A stretch of 64,000 nucleotides of DNA from Pigmentiphaga daeguensis (GCF_039523035.1 NZ_BAAAEN010000002.1:186001-250000), one strand, 5' to 3'. Shown: positions 25,100 to 34,613, counted from the first letter of the stretch. A program made the numbers and translations. The notes: generated from the letters alone by a model not told the origin.

Positions 25100-25484
25100 C
25101 GATTTGAAGTTCCTTATCGTCGACGATTTTTCGACGATGCGGCGCATCGTCCGCAATCTCTTGAAGGAACTCGGCTACAACAACGCCGACGAGGCCGAGG
25201 ACGGCCAGATCGCATTGAGCAAGCTGCGCAGCGGCCTGTTCAATTTCGTGGTCAGCGACATCAACATGCCGAACATGAACGGCTTCGAGCTGCTGCGCGA
25301 GATCCGCGCCGACGACCAGCTCAAGAAGCTGCCCGTGCTGCTGGTGACCGCCGAGGCCAAGAAGGAAGACATCGTGCTGGCCGCCCAGATCGGGGCGAAC
25401 GGCTACATCGTCAAGCCCTTCACCAAGGCGACGCTGGAAGAGAAGCTGACCAAGATCGTGCAGAAAATGAGCGGGAGCACGTAA
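25089..25484 (+). CDS. cheY: Chemotaxis response regulator CheY
   Basis: CheY is a single-domain receiver that, once phosphorylated by CheA, binds FliM and reverses the motor. The 131-residue product has the acidic pair Asp12-Asp13, phosphoacceptor Asp57 (VVSDINMPNMNG), the Thr in LLVTAEAKKEDI and the Lys in IVKPFTKATL. It overlaps the end of cheV and its stop overlaps the cheZ start as TAATG, so translation of the three is coupled. Confidence 0.96.
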   Translation: MKPDDLKFLIVDDFSTMRRIVRNLLKELGYNNADEAEDGQIALSKLRSGLFNFVVSDINMPNMNGFELLREIRADDQLKKLPVLLVTAEAKKEDIVLAAQIGANGYIVKPFTKATLEEKLTKIVQKMSGST

Positions 25485-26236
25485 TGGCCCATACCGGCGA
25501 TACCGAAGACCTCGAAGCGTTGTTCGACCAGATTTCGTCCGAGACCCTGGCTCGGCTCGACGCCGAACCGGCGGCCGACGCGGCCCCGGCCGCGGATCCC
25601 GCCGCGAGCGCGGGCGAGGCGGCGGCCGAGCAGTCGCCGGAGTTCTACCAGCGGGTCGGCATGCTGACCCGGCAGTTGCACGACGCGTTGCGCGAGCTGG
25701 GCTACCACCAGAAGGTGGAGCAGGCCGTCCACTCGCTGCCCGACACGCGCCAGCGCCTGGACTACATCGCGCGGCTGACGGGACAGGCCGCCGAACGCGC
25801 CCTGTCCAACGTCGAGAAAGGCCAGGAGATCCAGGAGGGCGTGGAGCGGGAAGGCGCTCGCCTGAGCGGGCGGTGGCGCGAGCTGTACGAGCGCCGGCTG
25901 GGCGTCGACGACTTCAAGCAGGTGGCGGCCGACACCAGTGCCTTCTTGGACCGTACCCAGGAGGATGCCCGAGCCACCCAGGCGCTGCTGACCGACATCA
26001 TGATGGCGCAGGATTTCCATGACCTGACGGGCCAGGTCATCCAGAAGGTGCTCAAGCTCGCCCAGGACTTCGAGGACGAGCTGGTCAAGCTGCTGATCGA
26101 GAGCACGCCTCCGGAGAAGCGCAATGCCGCGCACAGCGAATGGATGAACGGCCCCGTCATCGACGCCTCCAGCCGCGACGACGTGGTGACCAACCAGGCG
26201 CAGGTCGACGACCTGCTGGAAAGCCTGGGATTTTGA
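25484..26236 (+). CDS. cheZ: CheY phosphatase CheZ
   Basis: CheZ removes phosphate from CheY and ends the tumble signal. The catalytic segment MAQDFHDLTGQVIQKVLKL contains the paired Asp180 and Gln184 of the family, and the C-terminal CheY-binding peptide (DDVVTNQAQVDDLLESLGF) is intact. The N-terminal ~60 residues are an Ala/Asp-rich variable region, and the protein as a whole is a helical hairpin of 250 residues. It follows cheY directly. Confidence 0.95.
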   Translation: MAHTGDTEDLEALFDQISSETLARLDAEPAADAAPAADPAASAGEAAAEQSPEFYQRVGMLTRQLHDALRELGYHQKVEQAVHSLPDTRQRLDYIARLTGQAAERALSNVEKGQEIQEGVEREGARLSGRWRELYERRLGVDDFKQVAADTSAFLDRTQEDARATQALLTDIMMAQDFHDLTGQVIQKVLKLAQDFEDELVKLLIESTPPEKRNAAHSEWMNGPVIDASSRDDVVTNQAQVDDLLESLGF

Positions 26237-26248
26237 GCGAGTAAACGA

Positions 26249-28075
26249 GTGTCAGCCTTCTCCGACATGCAGGACCTGCTTGCCGATTTTCTGACCGAGG
26301 CTTCGGACCTGCTCGACGACGTCGACATCGGCCTGGTCGAGCTGGAGCAGCGTCCCGACGACGCCGGCCTGCTCAACCAGGTGTTCCGGGGTTTCCACAC
26401 GGTCAAGGGCGGGGCCGGGTTCCTCGAGGCGACGCCGCTGGTGGAGTTGTGCCACCGGGGCGAGAACCTGCTGGACCTGCTGCGCGGCGGCTCGCTGCGC
26501 ATCACGCCGGAAATCATGGACGTGATCCTGGCCGCGACGGGAGAAGTGCGGCGCATGTTCTCGGAAATGGAGCGCGGGGCGATGCCCGAGCCGGCGCCCG
26601 CCGGGTTGCTGCTCGCGCTCGAGGCCGCCGCCATGGGCGAGACGGTCGACACCAGCACGCTGCGGACGGATTCCCTGCCGGCCGCGGCCGCGGCCGAGGC
26701 CTCGCGCGTGCTGGCCCACGCCGCCGCGCCGGCCCCGCGGGCGGACAGCGAGCCGGACTGGCTGGGCTACTACCGCGCCGCATTCGGCGACCCCCCGGGG
26801 ATGCAGGTCGAGGCCCCGGCGGCGGCCGAGGCAGGCGCGCCGGCATCGTCGCGGCCCTATCGCCCCGAGATGCTGGCCCCCGCGGGCGGCGCGCAGGCCG
26901 TGGCCAAGGACGCGACGATACGCGTGGATACGGCGCGCTTCGACCAGATCCTGAACCTGTCGGGCGAGATCGGCCTGACCAAGAACCGGCTGTCGTGCCT
27001 GCGCGACGCGCTCCTGGGCACCAGCCGCCGGGACGACGCGGCGGCCGAGACGCTGGATGCGGTCTTCAGCCAGCTGGATACGCTGGTTTCCGACCTGCAG
27101 TCGGCCGTCATGATGGCGCGCATGCAGCCGGTCGGCCGGGTGTTCCAGAAGTATTCGCGCCTGGCGCGCGACCTGGCCCGCCAGCTGGGCAAGGACGTGG
27201 AGCTGAACATCACCGGCGGCGAGACCGAGGTCGACAAGACCATCCTGGACGAGCTGAACGACCCGCTGGTGCACCTGATCCGCAACGCCGTCGATCATGG
27301 TATCGAGACCATGGTCGAGCGCCGCTCGGTCGGCAAGCCCGCGCGCGGCACGGTCCACCTGTCGGCCCGCCAGACGGGCGATTCCATCGTGATCGAGGTA
27401 TCGGACGACGGCCGCGGCATGGATCCCGACGTCATCCGCCGCAAGGCCATCGAGAAAGGCGTCATCAGCGCGGAAGACGCCGCCGTGCTGGACAACGCCC
27501 ATTGCCTGCAACTGATCTTCCTGCCGGGGTTCTCCACCCGCAGCGAGGTCAGCGACCTGTCGGGGCGCGGCGTCGGCATGGACGTGGTCAAGACCAACAT
27601 CGAGAAGCTCAAGGGGCAGATCGACATCCAGTCCGCGCCGGGCATGGGGTCGCACATCGTGATCTCGCTGCCGCTGACGCTGGCCATCCTGCCCGTGCTG
27701 ATGCTCAAGCTGGTGGACCAGCCCTACGCCATTCCGCTGTCCGTCGTGCGCGAGATCATTCCGCTGCGCCAGGAGGAAATGCACACGGTGGGCAGCAACC
27801 AGGCCTTGACCATACGCGGCGAGATCCTGCCGGTCATCGACCTGGCCGTCCTGCTCGGGCGCCAGCGCGAAGAGCCGCCGTCGCTGGCGGTCGTGCTGGC
27901 CTACGGCGAACGCCAGCTGGTCCTGGGCGTGGACGGCTTCATCGGCCAGGACGAGGTCATGATAAAGCCGCTGGAAGGCATCCACCCCAAGGGCGTGGCC
28001 GGCGCGACCCTGTCGGGCGACGGCACGCTGGTGCTGGTCCTGGAGATGAAGCAACTGCTGGAAGGGGTGTTTTGA
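26249..28075 (+). CDS. cheA: Chemotaxis histidine kinase CheA, short form without P2 domain
   Basis: CheA phosphorylates CheY in response to receptor signals. The order is: Hpt domain with His50 in VFRGFHTVKGGAGFLE, then a low-complexity Ala/Glu/Pro linker (about 135-225). After it come the dimerisation helices (DTARFDQILNLSGEIGLTKN), the ATPase domain (LIRNAVDHGIE, SDDGRGMD, LSGRGVGMDVVK) and a CheW-like P5 domain (PLSVVREIIPLRQEEMHTVG). At 608 residues it lacks a recognisable P2 CheY/CheB-docking domain. The start is GTG at 26249; an ATG at 26267 is the alternative. It lies between cheZ and flhB. Confidence 0.9.
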   Translation: MSAFSDMQDLLADFLTEASDLLDDVDIGLVELEQRPDDAGLLNQVFRGFHTVKGGAGFLEATPLVELCHRGENLLDLLRGGSLRITPEIMDVILAATGEVRRMFSEMERGAMPEPAPAGLLLALEAAAMGETVDTSTLRTDSLPAAAAAEASRVLAHAAAPAPRADSEPDWLGYYRAAFGDPPGMQVEAPAAAEAGAPASSRPYRPEMLAPAGGAQAVAKDATIRVDTARFDQILNLSGEIGLTKNRLSCLRDALLGTSRRDDAAAETLDAVFSQLDTLVSDLQSAVMMARMQPVGRVFQKYSRLARDLARQLGKDVELNITGGETEVDKTILDELNDPLVHLIRNAVDHGIETMVERRSVGKPARGTVHLSARQTGDSIVIEVSDDGRGMDPDVIRRKAIEKGVISAEDAAVLDNAHCLQLIFLPGFSTRSEVSDLSGRGVGMDVVKTNIEKLKGQIDIQSAPGMGSHIVISLPLTLAILPVLMLKLVDQPYAIPLSVVREIIPLRQEEMHTVGSNQALTIRGEILPVIDLAVLLGRQREEPPSLAVVLAYGERQLVLGVDGFIGQDEVMIKPLEGIHPKGVAGATLSGDGTLVLVLEMKQLLEGVF

Positions 28076-28269
28076 CCCCCGGGCGCCGGCAGGCCTGCCG
28101 CGGGCGCGAGTAGCGGCGCTTTCCGGGGTCTGTTTCGGGCTTTGTCCGCGCAGGCCATCGCGAATAATCCATACGCCTACATGGCTGGGGCGGCGCGCGT
28201 TCGCCTGGCTGGCGTGAGGCCGCCGGGGGCGCGGATAGCGCGCCGGCGTTCGTCGATATCCGGAATACC

Positions 28270-29439
28270 GTGGCAGATAACCAGGAAAGCGGCCAGGAAA
28301 AAACCCTGGCACCGTCCCAGCGGCGGCTGGACCAGGCCCGCGAGGAAGGGCGCGTCGCGCGTTCGCGCGACCTGTCGGGCGCGGTCGCGACCTTCGCCTG
28401 CGTGGCGGCGCTGGCCTTGGCGGGGGCGGGCATCGCCGATCGCGCCATGACCTGGATGAAGACTGCTTTCGCCACGGCGGCGGGAACGGCCGCCGTCACG
28501 CGCGACGATGCGATGCTGCTGAAGTCGTTGAACGAAGTGCTGGCCGATGCACTGCTGGCGATCGCCCCCATCCTGGCGGCCGGCATGGCGGCGGGTATCC
28601 TGGGTTCGATCGGGTTGGGCGGGCTGGTGCTGTCCGGCAAGGCGCTGGGCCCCGATTTCAGCCGGCTGTCGCCGCTCAAGGGCTTCGGCCGTATCTTTTC
28701 CCTGGCCGGGCTGGGCGAACTGGGCAAGTCCATCCTGAAGGTCCTGGTGCTGGGCGGCGTGGCCGGGCTGCTGGTCTGGCATGGCTCCCAGGGCTGGCTG
28801 GCACTGGTCCTGCCGTCGCCTCCGCGGGCCCTGGCCGAGCTGGGCGGGATGCTGTCGAATCATGCGCTGGTGCTGGCTGGCGCGCTGTTCGTCATCGCGG
28901 CGGCCGACGTGCCGCTGCAATGGTGGAACCACCACAAGAACCTGCGCATGACCTTCGAGGAAGCCAGGCAGGAGAACAAGGAAACCGAGGGCGACCCTCA
29001 CGTGAAGGGGCGCATCCGCCAGTTGCAGCGCGATCGGGCGCGCTCGCGCATGATGCAAGCGGTGCTCACGGCCGACGTGGTGGTGACCAATCCGACCCAC
29101 TATGCGGTCGCGCTCAAGTACGACGACAAGCGAATGGGGGCGCCGCGCGTGGTGGCCAAGGGGACGGACGGCGTCGCCGCGCGCATCCGCGAGCTGGCCG
29201 GGCAGCACAAGGTGGCGGTGCTGGAGAGCCCCAGGCTGGCCCGTGCCCTGTATCGCCACGCCGACATCGACCAGGAAGTCCCGGTGGCGCTGTACCGCGC
29301 GGTCGCGCAGGTGCTGGCGCACGTCTACCAATTGCGGGACTACGTGTCCGGACCGCCGCCCGAGCTGCAGCCGGTCGAGATCCCCGCGGGTTGGGATCCG
29401 CTGGATGACGCGCCGCTGCGTCGCGGAGGGCGGGCATGA
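28270..29439 (+). CDS. flhB: Flagellar export switch protein FlhB
   Basis: FlhB is the export-gate protein whose self-cleavage changes substrate preference from hook to filament. The 389-residue product has four membrane helices in the first ~210 residues and a cytoplasmic domain with the autocleavage motif NPTH at residues 274-277 (VVTNPTHYAVALKYDD). The start is GTG with a GGA element upstream. The 194-nt gap after cheA contains a GC-rich hairpin near 28081-28109 but no clear promoter. It overlaps flhA as ATGA. Confidence 0.95.
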   Translation: MADNQESGQEKTLAPSQRRLDQAREEGRVARSRDLSGAVATFACVAALALAGAGIADRAMTWMKTAFATAAGTAAVTRDDAMLLKSLNEVLADALLAIAPILAAGMAAGILGSIGLGGLVLSGKALGPDFSRLSPLKGFGRIFSLAGLGELGKSILKVLVLGGVAGLLVWHGSQGWLALVLPSPPRALAELGGMLSNHALVLAGALFVIAAADVPLQWWNHHKNLRMTFEEARQENKETEGDPHVKGRIRQLQRDRARSRMMQAVLTADVVVTNPTHYAVALKYDDKRMGAPRVVAKGTDGVAARIRELAGQHKVAVLESPRLARALYRHADIDQEVPVALYRAVAQVLAHVYQLRDYVSGPPPELQPVEIPAGWDPLDDAPLRRGGRA

Positions 29440-31523
29440 GCGGCCGCAGCCTCAAGCTGGGCGGGTTGGAGTTCAATTCGGCGCAGCTGCGCGAACTGGG
29501 CATGCCGGCCTTCATCCTGCTGGTGCTGGGGATGATGCTGCTGCCCCTGCCGCCGCTGATGCTGGACCTGCTGTTCACCTTCAACATCGCGATCTCGCTG
29601 CTGGTGCTGATGGTGGCCACCTATACGAAGCGGCCGCTGGATTTCGCGGTATTCCCCAGCGTGATCCTGGTCACCACGCTGCTGCGCCTGTCGCTGAACG
29701 TGGCGTCCACGCGCGTGGTGCTGCTGCACGGCCACAGCGGCCCCGATGCCGCGGGCAAGGTGATCGAGGCCTTCGGACAGTTCCTGGTAGGCGGCAACTT
29801 CGCCGTGGGCGTGGTCGTGTTCCTGGTGCTGGTCATCATCAACTTCGTCGTGATCACCAAGGGCGCGGGCCGGATCGCCGAGGTGTCGGCGCGGTTCACG
29901 CTGGACGCCATGCCGGGCAAGCAGATGGCGATCGACGCCGACCTGAATGCCGGGCTGATCGACGAAGCCACCGCCCGCAAGCGCCGTAGCGACGTGGCCC
30001 AGGAAGCCGACTTCTACGGCGCGATGGACGGCGCGTCCAAGTTCGTGCGCGGGGACGCCATCGCCGGCATCCTGATCCTGTTCGTGAACATCATCGGCGG
30101 CCTCCTGATCGGCGTGGGCCAGCACGGCCTGAGCTTCGCGGAGGCCGGACGTGCCTACGTGCTGCTGTCCATCGGCGACGGCCTGGTCGCGCAGGTGCCG
30201 GCGCTGCTGGTGTCCATTGCCGCCGGCCTGATCGTGTCCCGCGTGGGCGAGGGCGAGGACATCGGCACCGAGGTGGGCAAGCAGTTGCTGGGCACGCCGC
30301 AGGCGATCGCCCTGTCGGCCGCGATCATCGGCATGCTGGGCCTGGTGCCGGGCATGCCCAACCTGGCATTCCTGACGCTGGCGGCGGGCCTGGGCGGGCT
30401 GTCCTGGCGCATGGCGCGGCTGCGCAGGCGCCAGGCCGAGACGGCGGCCGCGCCGCCCGTGGTCGACGAGCCGGCGGAGGCGCAGGAGGCCAGCTGGGAC
30501 GACGTCACCCAGGTCGATACGGTGGGGCTGGAGGTCGGCTACCGGTTGATCCCGCTGGTGGACAAGACCGGCGACGGCGACCTGTTGAAACGCATCAAGG
30601 CCCTGCGCAAGAAATTCGCCCAGGACGTCGGCTTCCTGCCAGCGGCCGTGCACATCCGCGACAATCTCGAATTGCGCCCTGGCGGCTATCGCATCACGCT
30701 CAAGGGCGTGGCGATCGGCGAGGGCGAGGTGCAGACCGGCGGCTTCCTGGCCATCAACCCGGGCCGTGTGACCCGCGAGATCCCGGGTTCTCCCACGCGG
30801 GATCCGGCGTTCGGGCTGCCGGCGCTGTGGATCGAGGCCACCGCGCGGGAGGCGGCGCAGGCCGCCGGCTATACCGTGGTCGACATCGGCACCGTCATCG
30901 CGACCCACCTGTCCCATCTGCTGCACAACCACGCCGCCGACCTGCTGGGCCGCGCCGAGCTGCAGGCGTTGTGCGACCACTTCACGCGCGGCACGCCCAA
31001 GCTGCTGGAAGACCTGGTGCCCAAGCTGATCTCGATGGCTACGCTGCAACGGGTCCTGCAATCGCTGCTGGACGAGGGGGTCCACATCCGCGACTTCGGC
31101 ACCATCGTCGAGACGCTGTCCGAGCACGCGGTCCATACCCAGGATCCGGTCGAACTGGTCGGGGCGGTGCGAGTCGCGCTGGGGCGGGCCATCACCCAGG
31201 GGATTTTCGGCGCCAACGGCGAAGTCGACGTGCTGGCGCTGGACCCCGAGCTGGAGCGCATACTCCAGACCATCAGTTCCAAGGCCGGCGAGATCGGCGC
31301 CATCGAGCCCGGCCTGGCCGAACGCCTGTTGAGCGAAGCCGCCGCCGCGGTCGAGAAGATGGATGCCGTGGGCAAACCCGCCGCGCTGCTCGTGCCCGAC
31401 CGCCTGCGCCTGGCCCTGGCTCGTTTCTTCCGCCGTTCCGTGCCGCGCCTGAAGGTGCTGGCGCATTCCGAGATTCCCGAATCCCGCCTGATCCGCGTCG
31501 CATTGACGCTGGGAGGGCGCTGA
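29436..31523 (+). CDS. flhA: Flagellar export gate protein FlhA
   Basis: FlhA is the large membrane ring of the export gate and docks chaperone-substrate complexes. The 695-residue length is normal. The N-terminal half has eight hydrophobic segments and the family signature region RIAEVSARFTLDAMPGKQMA with IDADLNAGLIDEATA; the C-terminal half is the cytoplasmic docking domain (ELQALCDHFTRGTPKLLEDL, then RRSVPRLKVLAHSEIPES). It is coupled to flhB and followed by flhF after 37 nt. Confidence 0.97.
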   Translation: MSGRSLKLGGLEFNSAQLRELGMPAFILLVLGMMLLPLPPLMLDLLFTFNIAISLLVLMVATYTKRPLDFAVFPSVILVTTLLRLSLNVASTRVVLLHGHSGPDAAGKVIEAFGQFLVGGNFAVGVVVFLVLVIINFVVITKGAGRIAEVSARFTLDAMPGKQMAIDADLNAGLIDEATARKRRSDVAQEADFYGAMDGASKFVRGDAIAGILILFVNIIGGLLIGVGQHGLSFAEAGRAYVLLSIGDGLVAQVPALLVSIAAGLIVSRVGEGEDIGTEVGKQLLGTPQAIALSAAIIGMLGLVPGMPNLAFLTLAAGLGGLSWRMARLRRRQAETAAAPPVVDEPAEAQEASWDDVTQVDTVGLEVGYRLIPLVDKTGDGDLLKRIKALRKKFAQDVGFLPAAVHIRDNLELRPGGYRITLKGVAIGEGEVQTGGFLAINPGRVTREIPGSPTRDPAFGLPALWIEATAREAAQAAGYTVVDIGTVIATHLSHLLHNHAADLLGRAELQALCDHFTRGTPKLLEDLVPKLISMATLQRVLQSLLDEGVHIRDFGTIVETLSEHAVHTQDPVELVGAVRVALGRAITQGIFGANGEVDVLALDPELERILQTISSKAGEIGAIEPGLAERLLSEAAAAVEKMDAVGKPAALLVPDRLRLALARFFRRSVPRLKVLAHSEIPESRLIRVALTLGGR

Positions 31524-31560
31524 GCATGTCCATCCTCTCTAGCTTCCAGGTATCCGCTCC

Positions 31561-33195
31561 ATGAAGTTCCGCAAATTCATTGCTGCCTCCACGCGGGATT
31601 GCCTGCGCATGATGCGCGAAGCCCTGGGCGCCGATGCCATGATCGTGTCGACCCGGCGTACCACGGCAGGGGTCGAGGTGGTCGGCATCCGCGCGCAGGA
31701 CATGCCCACGGCAGACGAGGTCGCGGGCGAGGTGGCCCACGTGGCCGTCGCCTCGGCGCCGGCAGTCGATCCTTCCCGGGAGGAACAGGCTGCCCGGCCG
31801 GCCCTGTGGGACGACATGGAGGACGAATCGGTGCGCCTGTCGCCGGCGGCCCGGGTGCTGGCGCAGCATGACGAGACGCCCGGGCGCGCGGCACCGGCCA
31901 CCCAGGCGCAGCCGGACGCCGCCGCGGCCGAGCCGCCGCGCGTCGAATGGCCGCGCCTGCAGGAAGGCCAGATTCCGCACCTGGTACGCGCGGGCGGCGA
32001 CTATGCCGATCCGGCGCACGCCATGGCGGTGGCCGCCGCCGACGGCGGCGCGGACAAGCCCGTGCTGCGCCTGGGCGTGAGCCGTCCGGCCGCGGACCGG
32101 CGCGCGGCGCCCCGCGCCAACGGGACTGCCGATCGTCCGGCGCGGCCCACGGGGCAGGCTGCGCCCGCCAAGCCGGCGGCTCCCGCGACGGTGACCGCCA
32201 GGCTGGATGAACAGGATCGCGCCGAACTGGCGAGCCGGGTAGCCGATCCCATCGTCAGCGAGATGCGCTCGATGCGCGGCTGGCTGGCGCACCAGATGGA
32301 CGCGATGGCCTGGCGCGACAGCACCCAGCGCCACCCGCTGCGCCGCGAGCTGTGGCGGCGCATGGTCGACTGCGGTTTCACGCCGGAGCTGGCACGCAGC
32401 GTCGCGTCGCGCCTGCCGGCCTCCCAGGGCGTGGACGACGTCGAGCGCTGGCTGGCCGAAGTGCTGGTCCGCAATCTTGCCTGCGTCGACGCCGAAGCCA
32501 GCATCGTCGCCCAGGGCGGGCGCTACGCCATCGTCGGCCCCACGGGGGTGGGCAAGACCACCACCACCGCCAAGATCGCGGCCCACTGCGTGGTCAGGTA
32601 CGGCGCTGGCGCGCTGGGATTGATCTCGACCGACCAGAACCGGATCGGCGCGGTGGACCAGCTTCACACCTTCGGCCGTATTCTCGGCGTCGAGGTCTAT
32701 GCGGCCAAGGGCGCCAGCGATCTCGACGTCCTCCTGGCCAGCATGGCGGACCGCAAGCTGGTCCTGATCGACACGGCAGGCATGAGCCAGCGCGATACGC
32801 AGATCGCGCGCCACCTGCAGGCCATCTCCGGCGAAGGAGTCAAGCGGCTGCTGGTGATGCCCGGTGGCTCGCATGCCGAGCAGGCGGAGGACATCGTGAA
32901 CGGCTATTCGGCCGGCGGGCTGGCGGGCATGGTGGTGTCCAAGCTGGACGAAGCCGTGCGCCTGGGCGGCGTGCTGGACGCGGCCATCCGCCATCGCGTG
33001 CCGTTGCACTACATGACCAACGGCCAGCGCGTGCCCGAGGACATCCATGTCGCCAACGCGCGGCTGCTGGTGCACCGGGCGCTGCGCGTGCGCAACGCGC
33101 CGGTGTTCGCGCTGGAGGCCGAGGAGCTCGACTGGGCGTGCGCGGCCGCGATGCCGCCGGTGGAGTCCGCATCGTCGCAGCCGGCGCAGGCCTGA
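31561..33195 (+). CDS. flhF: SRP-type GTPase FlhF, flagellar biosynthesis regulator
   Basis: FlhF is an SRP54-like GTPase that helps place and assemble flagella. The N-terminal domain (KKFIAASTRDCLRMMREALG-like start, DAMIVSTRRTTAGVEVVGIR) is followed by a long low-complexity stretch and a GTPase domain. That domain has the P-loop GPTGVGKT (Lys332), STDQNRIGAVDQL and VLIDTAGMSQRD, and ends with VVSKLDEAVRLGGVLD. At 544 residues it is on the long side because of the Ala/Pro-rich linker. No flhG follows, unlike in many species with polar flagella. The next gene is fliA. Confidence 0.94.
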   Translation: MKFRKFIAASTRDCLRMMREALGADAMIVSTRRTTAGVEVVGIRAQDMPTADEVAGEVAHVAVASAPAVDPSREEQAARPALWDDMEDESVRLSPAARVLAQHDETPGRAAPATQAQPDAAAAEPPRVEWPRLQEGQIPHLVRAGGDYADPAHAMAVAAADGGADKPVLRLGVSRPAADRRAAPRANGTADRPARPTGQAAPAKPAAPATVTARLDEQDRAELASRVADPIVSEMRSMRGWLAHQMDAMAWRDSTQRHPLRRELWRRMVDCGFTPELARSVASRLPASQGVDDVERWLAEVLVRNLACVDAEASIVAQGGRYAIVGPTGVGKTTTTAKIAAHCVVRYGAGALGLISTDQNRIGAVDQLHTFGRILGVEVYAAKGASDLDVLLASMADRKLVLIDTAGMSQRDTQIARHLQAISGEGVKRLLVMPGGSHAEQAEDIVNGYSAGGLAGMVVSKLDEAVRLGGVLDAAIRHRVPLHYMTNGQRVPEDIHVANARLLVHRALRVRNAPVFALEAEELDWACAAAMPPVESASSQPAQA

Positions 33196-33237
33196 CCATG
33201 GGACACCCCCGTCCCGAATTTTCCCCGCGAGAGATGA

Positions 33238-33960
33238 ATGTATACGCGTGAAGGAACCCTGGCGCGCGAGACCAACGTCGAACAGTACGTGCCCATGGTG
33301 CGCCGGATGGCCCATCACATGGTGGCACGGTTGCCCGCCAGCGTGCAGATCGAGGACCTGATACAGGCCGGCATGCTGGGCCTGCTGGATGCGCTGGGCC
33401 GCTTCGAGGAAGGGCTGGGCGCGCAGTTCGAAACCTACGCGACCCAGCGCATACGCGGAGCCATGCTCGATGAGCTGCGCCGGGGCGACTGGCTGCCGCG
33501 CAGCGTCCGGCAGGTCCAGCGCAAGATCGAGGCGGCCATGCATCGCAGCGAGCAGAAGCTCGGCCGCTCGCCCACCGACACCGAGATGGCGGCCGAGCTG
33601 GAGGTGGGGCTGGCCGAGTACCAGCAGATGCTGGTCGATGCCCGCGGCGTGCAGTTGTTCCACTACGAGGATCTGGAGAGCGGCGAGGATGCCGACGACT
33701 ACCTGGATCGGCATATGTCCGCCGACGGTTCGGGCGATCCTCAATCGAGGCTGTCGGACCGCCGTTTCCGCGAGGCGGTGGTGAACGGCATTGAGCGCCT
33801 GCCCGAGCGCGAAAAGCTGGTGATGGGTATGTACTACGAGCAGGAAATGAACTTCAAGGAGATCGCCGCGGTGCTGGGCGTGACCGAGTCGCGGATCTGC
33901 CAGTTGCATTCGCAGGCGGTTTCGCGTTTGCGCACGCGCCTGAAGGAGTGGGGGCGCTGA
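33238..33960 (+). CDS. fliA: Flagellar sigma factor FliA (sigma-28)
   Basis: FliA directs RNA polymerase to the late flagellar promoters. The 240-residue protein has region 2 (IEDLIQAGMLGLLDALGRFE, QRIRGAMLDELRRGDWLPRS), region 3 and region 4 with its helix-turn-helix (NFKEIAAVLGVTESRICQLH). Its anti-sigma partner FlgM is encoded just beyond flgN on the other strand. Seven candidate FliA promoters in this window are listed separately. The gene lies 42 nt after flhF. Confidence 0.97.
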   Translation: MYTREGTLARETNVEQYVPMVRRMAHHMVARLPASVQIEDLIQAGMLGLLDALGRFEEGLGAQFETYATQRIRGAMLDELRRGDWLPRSVRQVQRKIEAAMHRSEQKLGRSPTDTEMAAELEVGLAEYQQMLVDARGVQLFHYEDLESGEDADDYLDRHMSADGSGDPQSRLSDRRFREAVVNGIERLPEREKLVMGMYYEQEMNFKEIAAVLGVTESRICQLHSQAVSRLRTRLKEWGR

Positions 33961-33969
33961 GGCCCGTGT

Positions 33970-34326
33970 TCAGCGCGACAACTGGCCGGAGGCGGAGTAG
34001 GACAGCTCGGCCCCGCTGATGCGCGCCAGTGCAGCGTAGCGGGCCGAGGCCGACACGGTATTGAGCGTGGACAGTTCGGCGCCTATTTTCAACGGGAGCG
34101 CTGCTTCGGCCAGGCGTTCGCGCCAGGCCTGCCGCACTTGCGGCTCGGCCGCCTGCAGGCCGGGCAGGGCACGCGGGATGGCGCGCTGCACTTCCAGCAC
34201 GCGCAGGCTGAGGTCCTGGGTGGCGGCGTCGATGCGCTGGGTGTCCGCGCCGGCGACGGCCTGGGCCAGCGACTTGCCGGCGGCGCAGCAGCGTTCGACG
34301 ATCTGGGAGAATTCGTCGGGGGTCAT
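33970..34326 (-). CDS. flgN: Flagellar hook-filament junction chaperone FlgN
   Basis: FlgN is the export chaperone for FlgK and FlgL. The 118-residue helical protein (EFSQIVERCCAAGKSLAQAV, RQAWRERLAEAALPLKIGAE) has the size and position expected. It starts two bases after the flgM stop and converges on fliA, with only nine bases between the two stop codons. Conservation in the family is low, so the call leans on context. Confidence 0.85.
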   Translation of the reverse strand: MTPDEFSQIVERCCAAGKSLAQAVAGADTQRIDAATQDLSLRVLEVQRAIPRALPGLQAAEPQVRQAWRERLAEAALPLKIGAELSTLNTVSASARYAALARISGAELSYSASGQLSR

Positions 34327-34328
34327 GA

Positions 34329-34613
34329 TTAGCGCGCCAGGCCGCTTTCGATTTCCAGCAGGCGGTCGGCGACGACCTCGGCGTTCACGGTGAATTCGCC
34401 GTTGCGAATGGCCTGCTTGATGCGCTCGACGTTCTCGGCGTTGAAGGGAGCTTCGCCCGCCGGCACCTGGTTGGTGGCCAGCGCCGACAGCTGGACCTGG
34501 TCGAGCCCCGATCCGCCGGCGGGCGCCGGGGCGGGCGTCGCGGGACGGGCTTCCGTGCCTGGGGCGGACCGGGAAACCTTGATTGAATCGGGACCCTTTG
34601 GGGTGATCTTCAC
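34329..34613 (-). CDS. flgM: Anti-sigma-28 factor FlgM
   Basis: FlgM holds FliA inactive until it is secreted through the finished hook. The start is the GTG at 34613, which has TGGAG five bases upstream and gives the typical opening KITPKGPDSIKVS; the open frame beyond it reads through the promoter. The FliA-binding C-terminal half (FNAENVERIKQAIRNGEFTV, ADRLLEIES) is well conserved. The product has 94 residues. A perfect-spacing sigma-28 promoter upstream gives the usual feedback loop. Confidence 0.93.
   Translation of the reverse strand: MKITPKGPDSIKVSRSAPGTEARPATPAPAPAGGSGLDQVQLSALATNQVPAGEAPFNAENVERIKQAIRNGEFTVNAEVVADRLLEIESGLAR

Noticed and set aside
31273..33909. 878-codon antisense frame across flhF and fliA
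   Set aside because: It is a shadow frame of two well-conserved genes, with no recognisable motif and no ribosome site.
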